Shown in pieces: positions 10,595-20,048 of a stretch of DNA of 64,000 nt. The translations under genes were made by a program, and so were the position numbers. Positions within the stretch are counted from its first letter, which is position 1, and each line of letters starts with the position of its first letter. The notes beneath the pieces are model-generated. The model was not told the DNA's origin, did no database searches, and worked only from the letters and a program-made list of their open reading frames with translations. The DNA comes from Bernardetia sp. MNP-M8 (GTDB lineage: Bacteria > Bacteroidota > Bacteroidia > Cytophagales > Bernardetiaceae): contig NZ_CP147012.1 of NCBI RefSeq assembly GCF_037126285.1, forward strand, positions 4,486,676 through 4,550,675. The letters run 5' to 3'.

Positions 10595-11536
10595 ATGCTT
10601 AATCACAACGGAAAAATTTATCAAGACAAAAACACACTTCTTTTTTCTGCACAAAATAGAGCTTTTAGTTATGCTGATGCACTTTTTGAAACGATTCGAA
10701 TTGTGAAAAGTATAAAAAATAAGTCAATAAATTATTCTATTCCGTTATGGGATTATCATTTCAAACGTCTTTCGAAAGGAATGGAAGCATTTGGATATGA
10801 TAAATTAGAAAGCGATTTTTTGAAAGATGAGATTCTGAAAACGGTATATTTAACAATTCCTATAAATATAGGTAAAAATGGAGTTGCTGATTTTAAAGCT
10901 CGTTTGACCGTTTTTAGAAGTGAAGGTGGACTGTATACACCAACAAGTTCAACACCTGAGTTTGTAATTGTATTACAAGAAATCCCTAAAATAAATTTTT
11001 TAAGTAAAAACAGTAACGACTTAGAAACAATACAAAAAAGCTATATTTTTTTTGATGAATTACCTCTTTTTCCTTCTGCTTTTTCTCCTTTCAAAAAAGC
11101 AGATGCACTTCCTTATGTTTTGGCAGGAAAATACAGAAAAGAGCAACAGGTAGATGAAGTTTTTTTATTAAATAATCAAAATAGAATTGCAGAAGCAGGA
11201 GCTGCAAATGTTTTTATTTTGGATAGGAAATTATCTAAAAAAAGAAACAAAGAAAATAATCAATTTCATTTTATTACTCCTCCGTCTTCTGAAGGTGGTG
11301 TAATGGGAACAATGAGAAATTATCTATTAGATAGACAATTAAAGAATTATAGTAAGACAAAATTTGAAATTTCTATTGAAGAAAAATCAATTACAAAGCA
11401 AGAGTTAAATCAAGCAGAAATTATCTTTACTACAAATGCTGTTCAGTCTATTCAAATTATCAAGATTACAACTCAAAAGCAGCTTGAAATAATGATTGAT
11501 TGGATAAATGAAGTAAATCATATTTTTTGCCCCTAG
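10595..11536 (+). CDS. Class IV PLP aminotransferase (PabC/IlvE-like)
   Basis: A 313-residue fold-type IV PLP enzyme. The N-terminal DALFETIRIVKS motif (about residues 29-40), the PLP Lys region around FSPFKKADALPYVLAGK and the EAGAANVFI loop are characteristic of the family that includes aminodeoxychorismate lyase and branched-chain aminotransferases. The family spans folate synthesis and amino-acid transamination, and sequence alone does not settle which reaction applies. The arrangement with a conserved DALFETIR start leans to a 4-amino-4-deoxychorismate lyase-like enzyme. It lies 10 nt after rsgA. Confidence 0.75.
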   Translation: MLNHNGKIYQDKNTLLFSAQNRAFSYADALFETIRIVKSIKNKSINYSIPLWDYHFKRLSKGMEAFGYDKLESDFLKDEILKTVYLTIPINIGKNGVADFKARLTVFRSEGGLYTPTSSTPEFVIVLQEIPKINFLSKNSNDLETIQKSYIFFDELPLFPSAFSPFKKADALPYVLAGKYRKEQQVDEVFLLNNQNRIAEAGAANVFILDRKLSKKRNKENNQFHFITPPSSEGGVMGTMRNYLLDRQLKNYSKTKFEISIEEKSITKQELNQAEIIFTTNAVQSIQIIKITTQKQLEIMIDWINEVNHIFCP

Positions 11537-11542
11537 TTGAGT

Positions 11543-11578
11543 ATAAAATATCATACAGTTTCTAATAGGATATTTTAT
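11543..11578. terminator. Hairpin between convergent genes
   Basis: Arms ATAAAATATC (11543-11552) and GATATTTTAT (11569-11578) form a 10-bp stem just before the end of the DUF4112 gene. It is a weak, AT-only candidate terminator for both genes. Confidence 0.45.
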
Positions 11579-12084
11579 TATAAATTTCCTAAAAAGCTAC
11601 TCAAAACCTGCCAAGTCAGATAAACACTTCCTCCTACAAACCCAGCTAACAGCACTAAAAAGCCTATTGCAGCAAACCAAACCACATATTTACTAGATTC
11701 AGTATGTTTTCCAGAAGTATAATATTCTTTCAAAATATCTACATTTCTTCTGTTAGATTTGAAAGCAACATCAAGAAAATCTCCTAGAAAAGGAAACAAA
11801 CCTACTAAATAATCAAATGTAATATTTCCCAAAATCTTAGTCAAAACAGGTAAACTTACGCCATGACGAACAATCGCCAAAACCATAGAAGCAGAAATAG
11901 CAAAACCCAAAAAATCTCCTACCACAGGCACAAGTCCTATAAGTGGATCAAGTCCAAAGCGAAAATTTGTCGCAGGAATTTTGAAAATATCATCTAAAGC
12001 TGTCGAAGTTTTATCTATCCAAGCAAGTTCTTTCGGAAGTTCTTTCTCCATTTTTGTCTGACTAAGCTGAGTTTGTTTTTTCAT
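11578..12084 (-). CDS. DUF4112 membrane protein
   Basis: A 168-residue protein whose central part (FGLDPLIGLVPVVGDFLG, then a helix and LVGLFPFLGDFLD) is the DUF4112 signature: two similar Pro/Gly-rich hydrophobic hairpins. A third hydrophobic segment lies at the C-terminus (about 135-160). The function is unknown; family members are small membrane proteins. I chose the ATG at 12084 (MKKQTQ) because the longer frame from 12120 depends on a TTG codon. Confidence 0.75.
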   Translation of the reverse strand: MKKQTQLSQTKMEKELPKELAWIDKTSTALDDIFKIPATNFRFGLDPLIGLVPVVGDFLGFAISASMVLAIVRHGVSLPVLTKILGNITFDYLVGLFPFLGDFLDVAFKSNRRNVDILKEYYTSGKHTESSKYVVWFAAIGFLVLLAGFVGGSVYLTWQVLSSFLGNL

Positions 12085-12197
12085 AAAAATTAGAAAATGA
12101 TATAATTTGATTTTGAACAAATCTTTGTTAGAATAGATTTATCTTTATAGATATTTTTCTAAAAATAACAAAAACTATTCAAATAGTAGTATTCATT

Positions 12198-13253
12198 ATG
12201 AAGACCAAATCAAACTTTTTAATATACGGTGCTTACGGTTATACAGGTGAGCTTATTTCAGAATTAGCTGTCAAAAACGGACTCAAACCTATTTTAGCAG
12301 GAAGAAATGTGGAAAAAACACAAGCCTTAGCCAACAAATTAGGTTTAAAATGGATTGCTTTCGAAGCTAAAGACAAAACGGCTGTCAAACTTGCACTGCA
12401 AAATGTAGATGTCTTGCTCAACTGTGCAGGTCCTTTTACACAAACAGTAAAAGAATTTGTTCCTGCTTGTATTGCTACAAAAACACATTATTTAGATATT
12501 ACAGGTGAAATTGATGTTTTTGAGTATGTCAAAACACAAGACCAAGCAGCCAAAGAAGCAGGAATTATGATTATGTTAGGAGTTGGTTTTGATGTTGTTC
12601 CATCAGATTGTTTGTCTAAATTTTTGAAAGATGAATTGCCAACAGCTACACATTTAGAGCTTGCCTTTATGGGCTTAGGAGGCGTTTCACAAGGAACAGC
12701 ACTTACCATGGTAGAAAATGCAGGTGAAGGAGGAATGATTCGTGAAAAGGGAAAAATCAAAAAAGTAAAAACAGCTTATGAGGTCAGAACAATAGATTAT
12801 GGAGTTAAAAAAATGACTTCCGTCACTATCCCCTGGGGTGATGTTTCGACAGCTTTTCATTCCACAGAAATTCCAAATATAAAAGTCTTTATGGCACAAC
12901 CTCCAAAGGCTATCAAAGCAATGGAAGTAAGTGGTTATTTTTCGTTGGTGCTAAAAAATGATTTTGTGAAAAGTTTTATTAAAAAGAAAATCAAAGCAGG
13001 AGAAAAAGGACCTAATGAAGAAAAAAGAAACTCTAATAATAGTTATTTGTGGGGCAAAGTAATGGATGGGATAAATACGGTGGAAGCTAGGTTAATTACA
13101 CCAGAAGGTTATAAACTCACTTCGATTACTTCTTTATTAATTACTGAAAAGATTTTGAATGGAGATTTTAAAATAGGTTATCAAACTCCGTCTAGTGCAT
13201 ATAGCAAGAATTTAATTTTGGAAGTAGAAGACACAGAAATGACTGTTGTTTAG
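12198..13253 (+). CDS. Saccharopine dehydrogenase-like NAD(P)-binding protein
   Basis: This 351-residue protein starts with a Rossmann NAD(P) motif (IYGAYGYTGELI, residues 9-20) and continues with the Sacchrp_dh_NADP pattern: VDVLLNCAGPF (about 73-83) and YLDITGEIDVFE. The family includes trans-acting enoyl reductases and membrane-associated oxidoreductases of unknown substrate. True saccharopine (lysine) dehydrogenase activity is unlikely at this length and context. No pathway neighbours help. Confidence 0.75.
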   Translation: MKTKSNFLIYGAYGYTGELISELAVKNGLKPILAGRNVEKTQALANKLGLKWIAFEAKDKTAVKLALQNVDVLLNCAGPFTQTVKEFVPACIATKTHYLDITGEIDVFEYVKTQDQAAKEAGIMIMLGVGFDVVPSDCLSKFLKDELPTATHLELAFMGLGGVSQGTALTMVENAGEGGMIREKGKIKKVKTAYEVRTIDYGVKKMTSVTIPWGDVSTAFHSTEIPNIKVFMAQPPKAIKAMEVSGYFSLVLKNDFVKSFIKKKIKAGEKGPNEEKRNSNNSYLWGKVMDGINTVEARLITPEGYKLTSITSLLITEKILNGDFKIGYQTPSSAYSKNLILEVEDTEMTVV

Positions 13254-13346
13254 AGATTGTATTTTTTTTGTCTGTCATAAAATAGAACAGAAATTCATAA
13301 GGAGAGACTTATTAGAAGCATAATAGTTGCATTTGGAAAAAACATC

Positions 13347-13398
13347 GTATGTTCAGTTTAGCTTTGCTGAGGGCTACGTCGTTCTCAGCGAAGCTAAA
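13347..13398. repeat. Dispersed palindromic repeat, copy 1
   Basis: The first 38 nt (13347-13384) recur at 17712-17749 with two differences. In this copy there is also an inverted repeat TTTAGCTTTGCTGAG (13357-13371) / CTCAGCGAAGCTAAA (13384-13398). Nothing else is seen in the 254-nt gap. Confidence 0.75.
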
Positions 13399-13507
13399 AC
13401 GAACGCACACTATTTTAATAATTTCGCTAAATTGTCGGAAGAGCCATAAATTTTAACCTATCTTGATTCGCTTTTAGTGTACTTGAAAGCCAATAGTTTC
13501 CTTATTT

Positions 13508-14236
13508 TTATTTTTTCAAAAAACTATTTTGAGTTACTTCATTAATAATTTCTTGCGTATTTTTTCTACTGATTGCTATTTTCTTGTCTTTGATTATTAT
13601 TTGATTACCTTCGATACTCTCAACAGCATTTTTGGAAATAATAAATGACTTTTGAACACGTAAAAAATCTTTTTTGGGAAGCTCTTCTTCTGCTTTTTGT
13701 AATGTTAGATAAGTCACAAACACTCCTCTTTTTTCTGTCTGAATTTCTATATAATTACGTTTTGATTCAATAAAAAGAATTTCCTCAAAATTAATTTTCT
13801 CTAATCGATTATCTATTTTGATAAAGAAAAAAGTAGCTAATTTTTGATTTTCTATTTTATAAGCATCATCAATTCGTTTTTGTAACTTGTGAGCAGATTT
13901 CAAAAAACGTGAAAACGAAATAGGTTTAACTAAATAATCTAACACATCAAGCTGATAACCTTCTAATGCATATTCAGAATAAGCTGTGTTCAGAATTACA
14001 AAAGGACGTTTTTCAGTAGGCACAGAGCGTAAAAAATCAATTCCTGAAAGTTCTGGCATATTTATATCCAAAAAGATAACATTTACAGAAAGAGAATTTA
14101 ATTTTTCTATTAATTCTAAAGCAGATTCACACGTTCCAACAAGTTCTAAAAACGGAGTTCTTTTTATATATTCTGCTAGTCCTTCTCGTGCTAAAGGCTC
14201 ATCATCTACGACTAAACAAGTGATTTTTTTATTCAT
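13508..14236 (-). CDS. LytTR family response regulator
   Basis: The 242 residues form a receiver domain followed by a LytTR DNA-binding domain. Phosphorylation is expected at Asp57 (FLDINMPELSG), with acidic partners at Asp11 and Asp12 and the conserved Lys in DYLVKPI. The LytTR part (about 135-235) shows FEEILFIESKRNYIEI and FLRVQKSFIIS. Its cognate kinase is most likely the LytS-type protein just upstream on the same strand (14398-15453). A palindrome lies in the gap between them. Confidence 0.9.
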   Translation of the reverse strand: MNKKITCLVVDDEPLAREGLAEYIKRTPFLELVGTCESALELIEKLNSLSVNVIFLDINMPELSGIDFLRSVPTEKRPFVILNTAYSEYALEGYQLDVLDYLVKPISFSRFLKSAHKLQKRIDDAYKIENQKLATFFFIKIDNRLEKINFEEILFIESKRNYIEIQTEKRGVFVTYLTLQKAEEELPKKDFLRVQKSFIISKNAVESIEGNQIIIKDKKIAISRKNTQEIINEVTQNSFLKK

Positions 14237-14320
14237 TTTTGAGTAAGTTGAAAGTGTTCAATGGGGACATCACATCGACAAGAGTAAGATAAGAGTTTTG
14301 TTATAAAAGTTTTTAAATAC

Positions 14321-14355
14321 CGTTGTTGGTATTTTAGTGAAGCGACACCAACAAC
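14321..14355. repeat. CGTTGTTGGT palindrome between HK and RR genes
   Basis: Arms GTTGTTGGT (14322-14330) and ACCAACAAC (14347-14355) with a 16-nt loop. It resembles the GCCGTTGTC palindromes at 9616 and 27855 and could also act as an attenuator between the kinase and regulator genes. Confidence 0.6.
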
Positions 14356-14397
14356 AGCATTCGATAATTTGCTATACATCTTAATATCATTATCTGT

Positions 14398-15453
14398 TTA
14401 AAAGTTATTTTCCAAATCCAATTCCAAAATTGAAATATAGGTATTTGAATTTTGTTGAAAAGAAAGACAGTGTTTTTTTGGATAAAGTAATTCTAATCTT
14501 CGTGCTAAATTTTGTTGCCCTATTCCTCCCTTCTTTGAAATTTTATTTTGTGTTTCTAATTTAACATCTGAATGGCTATTTTCTACTGAAAAGAATAAAT
14601 TATTTTCTTTGATTTTTAAAATAATAGTAATGAAATTTTGTTTTTCCTTTTCCATCGAAACCCACTTACATGCATTTTCAACCAAAGGCAAAAAAAGTAA
14701 TGGCGCAACTAAAATGCTTTTATTTTTTACATCTAAGTGAGTTTGAATTTTGACTCTTTTGCCTTTTCTTAAACTTTCCATAGCTAGATAATTTTTGAGA
14801 TAATGTATCTCTTGCTTTAGTTCTACCTTTTCAGTTGTGCAGTCATAAAGTTGATAGCGCAACATTTCAGAAAAGATAAGTAATGATTCTTGAGCTTCTT
14901 CTTGTGATTTTGTTACTTGAAAATAAATACTATTGAGAGCATTAAATAAAAAATGAGGATTAAGTTGAGCCTTTAGAAAACGAACTTCGTTTTGTAGTTT
15001 TTCTTTTTCTAATTCTGTGTTTCGTTTTTCTGCTTTTCGTCGTTCTTGTAAGCCTTTCCACGCCATAAAAATAGCCATAATCCAAAAAGTAGAAAGAAAA
15101 AATTGTTTAAACCAATTTCTAGGAAGCCAAATCCAACTATAATTTTCTTGGTTAAATTTTAAAGCCAAAAACATTCCTAAAGAAATTATACTACTAAAAA
15201 ATAGCAAATTAACGAGCGATAAAAAAAATAGCAAAATATACTTTTTAGTCTGAAAATAACGAGGTAACAAAACATAAATTCCTATGTATGAAGCTGCTGC
15301 ATGTCCAATTAAAAAAGAAAAATTTATCAAAAATAATTGCCAAAAAGGAGCTTCTTTTTCATAACTAACTATCGCCCAAAAGACAGAATACACTACCCAA
15401 AAAAGAATATGCCCTTTGTGTTTTTTTAGAAAATTGATAGTCTTTTGATTCAT
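14398..15453 (-). CDS. LytS/YehU-type sensor histidine kinase
   Basis: A 351-residue protein with four N-terminal membrane helices (about residues 12-140), a short coiled coil (about 141-160), then the His_kinase domain with the phosphoacceptor in LNPHFLFNALN. An HATPase domain follows with the N box LPLVENACKW and G box GGIGQQNLARRLELL. Family members phosphorylate LytTR regulators, and the neighbouring gene at 13508 encodes one. The DUF2306 gene ends 3 nt upstream, so these are one transcription unit. Confidence 0.9.
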   Translation of the reverse strand: MNQKTINFLKKHKGHILFWVVYSVFWAIVSYEKEAPFWQLFLINFSFLIGHAAASYIGIYVLLPRYFQTKKYILLFFLSLVNLLFFSSIISLGMFLALKFNQENYSWIWLPRNWFKQFFLSTFWIMAIFMAWKGLQERRKAEKRNTELEKEKLQNEVRFLKAQLNPHFLFNALNSIYFQVTKSQEEAQESLLIFSEMLRYQLYDCTTEKVELKQEIHYLKNYLAMESLRKGKRVKIQTHLDVKNKSILVAPLLFLPLVENACKWVSMEKEKQNFITIILKIKENNLFFSVENSHSDVKLETQNKISKKGGIGQQNLARRLELLYPKKHCLSFQQNSNTYISILELDLENNF

Positions 15454-15456
15454 TTT

Positions 15457-15933
15457 TTAAAATTTTTTTATAAAATTCTTTGCATTTTTTTCTATTAAAT
15501 AGCCTCCTACTATCGAAACGAGTAGTGTTCCAATCATTACAACTACCCAAAAAAACTCAAAACGGATAAAACGAGTAAAAACTTCTGCCACAAAAGCAGC
15601 ATAAAGTCCCACAACTGACCAGCTCATAAAACGATAATGAAAACGTATTTTGTTAGACCATTTCAAAATCATGGGCAACATTCCAAATGTTAGACTCATT
15701 AAACTGATTACAGAAAAGAAATGAAACATAGAAAAAGAACCAAAATTATAAATTCCAAAAGCAGTTCCGTTGAGAAAAAGCATAGCAACTACATAAACGT
15801 AACCGATTTTTTTATGAGAGCTATTTCCTTTATGTCCTTTCAAAATAACAAAAAGTCCTGTTATCATAGCGATAATAGCAGCAATTAAATGAACTGTTCC
15901 TACTGGACTATGAATAATATTTGTGAAAATCAT
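15457..15933 (-). CDS. DUF2306 membrane protein
   Basis: A 158-residue integral membrane protein with four hydrophobic helices. The opening HSPVGTVHLIAAIIAMITG followed by KGHKGNSSHKKIGYVYV is typical of DUF2306, which has conserved His residues in the first helices. The function is unknown. It sits between a putative barrel protein and the sensor kinase, with 3 nt to the kinase gene, so a link to the signal sensed by that kinase is plausible. Confidence 0.75.
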   Translation of the reverse strand: MIFTNIIHSPVGTVHLIAAIIAMITGLFVILKGHKGNSSHKKIGYVYVVAMLFLNGTAFGIYNFGSFSMFHFFSVISLMSLTFGMLPMILKWSNKIRFHYRFMSWSVVGLYAAFVAEVFTRFIRFEFFWVVVMIGTLLVSIVGGYLIEKNAKNFIKKF

Positions 15934-15987
15934 ACTATGTAAAGTTTAAATGTTATTATTTTTATCAACTGTGAGGCTTCATTTCTC

Positions 15988-16671
15988 CTATTCCAAACCA
16001 AAACTAAATTGTAAAAATAAGTTAGAAAGGGTAGAAGAAGGAGCATTCTCAAACGAACGATTAGCAATTTGCCATTTTTGAGAAGGAGCATATTGATAAC
16101 CAACTTGAAAACCCATGACACTTCTTTGTGCTTTGTATTCAAATTGTAAGGTCGTTTTGAGATAAAAACTACCTGTTTTTAGTTGTAGCGTTTGAGCTTG
16201 TTCTAGTGCTTGTGAAAAATTTGTAACTACTAAATTATTTCTATTTGATGATAAAATAATTGATTCTCCTCCTAATCCTATTAAAGGCAAAATATGTATT
16301 TTAGAGTTTGGATTGAGTAAATAACTTGTATAAATATTTCCTCCAAAGCCTTTTAAATCAGTATTTTTGTTATTATCTGCATTTGAGTTTTGGATATAAT
16401 TTCCTTCCCCTCCTACTTTGAAACGACCAAACCAACCATAACCACCTGCTCCAAAAACGTGTGTAATTTCTTTGGAAGAAGCAAAATCAGAAAAGTTAAG
16501 TTGGGAGTTTATTTGAGAAAAATTTTGATTTCTAAAACCTTGCAATAGATACAAACCTCCCGCTCTTTTTCTATTAATTGATGTAGCATTTTGAGAAAAT
16601 GAAATTGTTATACACATTCCATAAAAAACTAAGGTAAGAACATACCAAATAGTAAATTTTAGTTTTTTCAT
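15988..16671 (-). CDS. Putative outer-membrane beta-barrel protein
   Basis: A 227-residue protein with a signal peptide (about residues 1-27, ending ISFSQ) and alternating beta strands. It is rich in Gly, Asn and aromatic residues (GAGGYGWFGRFKVGGEGNY) and ends in FLQFSFGLE, close to an aromatic barrel end. I do not recognise a named family. It is the first gene of the leftward unit that continues with DUF2306 and the LytS kinase. Confidence 0.6.
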   Translation of the reverse strand: MKKLKFTIWYVLTLVFYGMCITISFSQNATSINRKRAGGLYLLQGFRNQNFSQINSQLNFSDFASSKEITHVFGAGGYGWFGRFKVGGEGNYIQNSNADNNKNTDLKGFGGNIYTSYLLNPNSKIHILPLIGLGGESIILSSNRNNLVVTNFSQALEQAQTLQLKTGSFYLKTTLQFEYKAQRSVMGFQVGYQYAPSQKWQIANRSFENAPSSTLSNLFLQFSFGLE

Positions 16672-16866
16672 TATTGTCTGTTTTTTTAGAGTGATTGAAT
16701 AACTTACTCTAAATTCTGACTTTCTATTTACTTAGACTAATATTTTATACCAAAAGCTATTTTGAGAGGACGAAAAGTAAAATACTAACCCAAATCAATT
16801 ATTTTCCGTTATATTGCTTAAATAATAAATCAAAATTACCTTTTACTAAAAAACACCTTAATATAT

Positions 16867-17694
16867 ATGGCTAATTCAAGAAATAAATCCTCAATATCTC
16901 CCAAAACAGTCTTTTTTGGAATCGGAACTTTTGTTGTTATTATAGTTGCTCTCGTGTTTTTATTCAGAACTTTTGTAGTTGTTGAATCTGGACAAATTGG
17001 TGTAGTGGCTAATTTTGGGGCAGTTCAAGATATTTTACTTCCCGAAGGAATGCATGCTGTGAATCCTTTCGTTTCGACGGTTATTCAGCTTGATGTACGT
17101 GTTCAGAAAATGGAAGCATCTGCATCTGCTTCTTCTAAAGATTTGCAACCTGTTACTTCTAAAGTAGCACTTAATTTCTTTTTATCTAAAGAAAAAGCAA
17201 ATGTTATTTATAGAGATTTAGGACTAGATTATAAGCGAACCATTATTGAACCCGTTATCCAAGAATCTATAAAATCGGCTGCTGCTCGTTATACAGCTGA
17301 AGAATTGATTACAAAAAGACCTGCTGTAAAAGAAGACGTATACGAGTATATAAAAAAGCGTCTTGCTCAAAATAATATTATCGTTACTGATTTTTCAATT
17401 ATAGATTTTAATTTTTCACCAGAATTTAACTCGGCTATTGAATTAAAACAAATTGCAGAACAAAAAGCATTAACTGCTCTCAATGATTTGGAGCGTATTC
17501 GTACAGAAGGCGAGCAAGAAAGAGTACGAGCGCAAGCACAATCTGACGCACAAAAATTACTTCAATTATCATTAGATGACGAACTTTTGAGATTGAAAGC
17601 TATCGAAAAATGGGATGGAAAACTGCCTGTTATTTCGGGTGGTGGAGAAACTTTTGTAGATGTCGCAGATATTTTGAAGTCGAATCGTAAATAA
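16867..17694 (+). CDS. Prohibitin-like SPFH/Band 7 protein
   Basis: The 275 residues have one membrane anchor (about 17-38), then an SPFH domain starting VVESGQIGVVANFGAV and LLPEGMHAVNPF, followed by a long Glu/Ala/Gln-rich coiled coil (about 200-245). Prohibitin-type proteins form large ring assemblies at the membrane and modulate proteases such as FtsH. It is a single gene, followed by palindromic elements and the regulated leader of the sulfur gene array. Confidence 0.88.
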   Translation: MANSRNKSSISPKTVFFGIGTFVVIIVALVFLFRTFVVVESGQIGVVANFGAVQDILLPEGMHAVNPFVSTVIQLDVRVQKMEASASASSKDLQPVTSKVALNFFLSKEKANVIYRDLGLDYKRTIIEPVIQESIKSAAARYTAEELITKRPAVKEDVYEYIKKRLAQNNIIVTDFSIIDFNFSPEFNSAIELKQIAEQKALTALNDLERIRTEGEQERVRAQAQSDAQKLLQLSLDDELLRLKAIEKWDGKLPVISGGGETFVDVADILKSNRK

Positions 17695-17711
17695 ATAGAG
17701 TTTATAAAATA

Positions 17712-17757
17712 GTATGTTCAGTTTAGCTTCGCTGAGGACTACGTCGTTCACAGAACT
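17712..17757. repeat. Dispersed palindromic repeat, copy 2
   Basis: The 38 nt at 17712-17749 match 13347-13384 except at two positions. In this copy the right-hand arm has diverged, and the element is instead bounded by TTCAGTT (17718-17724) and AACTGAA (17754-17760). Confidence 0.75.
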
Positions 17758-17767
17758 GAATAAAATG

Positions 17768-17813
17768 TTTCCTCATAAGTCTAATGTTTTTATAAATAAT
17801 ACTTATGAGGAAA
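17768..17813. repeat. 13-bp inverted repeat after the prohibitin gene
   Basis: Perfect arms TTTCCTCATAAGT (17768-17780) and ACTTATGAGGAAA (17801-17813) with a 20-nt loop. No long T run follows, so it is not a classical terminator. Confidence 0.7.
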
Positions 17814-18126
17814 TGAATAAACAAAGACGAATTCATATTTTTTTGTGAAAATGCCCTGTTTCAATATAATAAGTTCAGAACAATTTTATTGTAAAGAATT
17901 ATTTTATCAGATTATATATTTACTCTATTATTTTGAATTATTAATCAATAAATATAATTTTAATACTATTTATTTGTGTTTTTTTGATTAAAAAAGTGAG
18001 TTTAACAATTATTTAACATTGAATTTGTAGATTTATTTGGATAATAAAAAAACTCATCGTATCATTGTATCACACTTCAACTACACTTAGTCAAATCAGA
18101 CTTATATGATTTACCAAAGTGTATGA
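17814..18126. other. Intergenic region before the SAM riboswitch
   Basis: These 313 nt hold no gene. They must contain the promoter for the leader and sulfur array. The closest element I see is TTTATTTG near 18030-18040, one base off the TAnnTTTG consensus, so no promoter is annotated. Confidence 0.4.
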
Positions 18127-18210
18127 GATTTATAAAGAAGTACAGAGAGAACAGGCTCAATGATGTACTGGCAACCTGCTAACAGCAAGGTGCTAATTCC
18201 TGCCTAAATC
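18127..18210 (+). ncRNA. SAM riboswitch (S-box class)
   Basis: P1 can pair GATTTA (18127-18132) with TAAATC (18205-18210). Between them are the S-box core blocks: a GGCTCAATGATG segment, TGGCAACC, a P4 hairpin CCTGCT-AAC-AGCAAGG, and AAGGTGCTAATTCC. S-box aptamers bind S-adenosylmethionine and repress methionine or sulfur genes. Here metY lies 0.5 kb downstream, and the array ends in metX and hom. A long hairpin follows directly (18218-18250). A covariance-model search against the SAM family would settle the class. Confidence 0.82.
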
Positions 18211-18217
18211 AAATTTT

Positions 18218-18250
18218 TTCTTTTTGAAATTAAGATTAATTCAAAAAGAA
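18218..18250 (+). promoter_or_regulatory. Hairpin downstream of the SAM aptamer
   Basis: Left arm TTCTTTTTGAAATTAA (18218-18233) and right arm TTAATTCAAAAAGAA (18236-18250) pair along 15 bp with a single bulged A. No U run follows. It may be the expression platform of the riboswitch or a spacer before the leader ORF. Confidence 0.5.
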
Positions 18251-18276
18251 TTTAGGACATATAAATTCTAACTATC

Positions 18277-18444
18277 ATGTTTATACAGATTCTACAAAAC
18301 GCCTTCTCAAGTTCACTACTTGAGCAAACCAATACCACAACATCATTAAATGCAAAGGTAATTTCTATTGCCTCTAATTTTCTTACTTATTCTTTTTCTC
18401 ATATAGCCACTCCAAAGGTTATGTGCTGTTGTTGTTGCTGTTAA
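18277..18444 (+). CDS. Leader peptide ending in six cysteines
   Basis: An ATG at 18277 opens a 55-codon frame. The product starts MFIQILQNAFSSS and ends PKVMCCCCCC-stop, with Cys codons TGC TGT TGT TGT TGC TGT at 18424-18441. It lies between the SAM riboswitch and metY, the first gene of the cysteine/methionine array. Polycysteine-encoding leader ORFs act as cysteine-responsive attenuators in mycobacteria (established for that group). By analogy, ribosome pausing on the Cys run could control the downstream genes. The peptide has no recognisable domain, and translation is not proven. A terminator-like hairpin begins 2 nt after its stop codon. Confidence 0.7.
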   Translation: MFIQILQNAFSSSLLEQTNTTTSLNAKVISIASNFLTYSFSHIATPKVMCCCCCC

Positions 18445-18445
18445 T

Positions 18446-18510
18446 TTCTTCCTTAGGTTCTATTAATTTTCTTGTTTTTTGTACTTTCCCTAAAAGGAGA
18501 ATGTTTTTTT
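18446..18510 (+). terminator. Terminator-like hairpin after the polycysteine leader
   Basis: TTCTTCCTTAGG (18446-18457) can pair with CCTAAAAGGAGAA (18489-18501) in about 11 bp with small bulges, followed by TG and seven T (18504-18510). The loop is about 30 nt. The position right after the Cys run suits an attenuator, but the stem is imperfect. From 18511 to 18711 I see only AT-rich leader before metY. Confidence 0.45.
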
Positions 18511-18699
18511 GCAACTCTGCAAAACTAAATTATTTTATTTTAGCTTGAAATTTTACAAAATCTATTAAAAAAATAATTGTACCTACAATTTTTATTAAAA
18601 TATACTTATCTATACAAAAAAAGAATAAGTATATTTTATACTACTTAATCTAATCTTTATTTTTCTATAAAGCGATAATATTACAAATTGTCACTCTAA

Positions 18700-20037
<1,338 letters not shown>

Positions 20038-20048
20038 TTCAAGCCGTT

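Noticed and set aside
15930-16142. 70-codon minus-strand ORF overlapping the barrel protein gene
   Set aside because: It overlaps the end of the longer exported protein in another frame and shows no features of its own.
17712-17813. Possible CRISPR or phage attachment site from the repeated palindromes
   Set aside because: There is no regular spacer-repeat series, no cas or integrase gene and no tRNA; they are isolated intergenic repeats.
18352-18361. TACCTTTG on the minus strand within the polycysteine leader
   Set aside because: It matches the -7 consensus, but no minus-strand gene follows; taken as a chance match within the coding sequence.
18501-18548. A 15-codon ORF (MFFCNSAKLNYFILA) with AGGAG just upstream, after the polycysteine leader
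   Set aside because: The AGGAG is only one base from the ATG, the group rarely uses Shine-Dalgarno, and the bases fit better as the 3' arm and T run of the hairpin.
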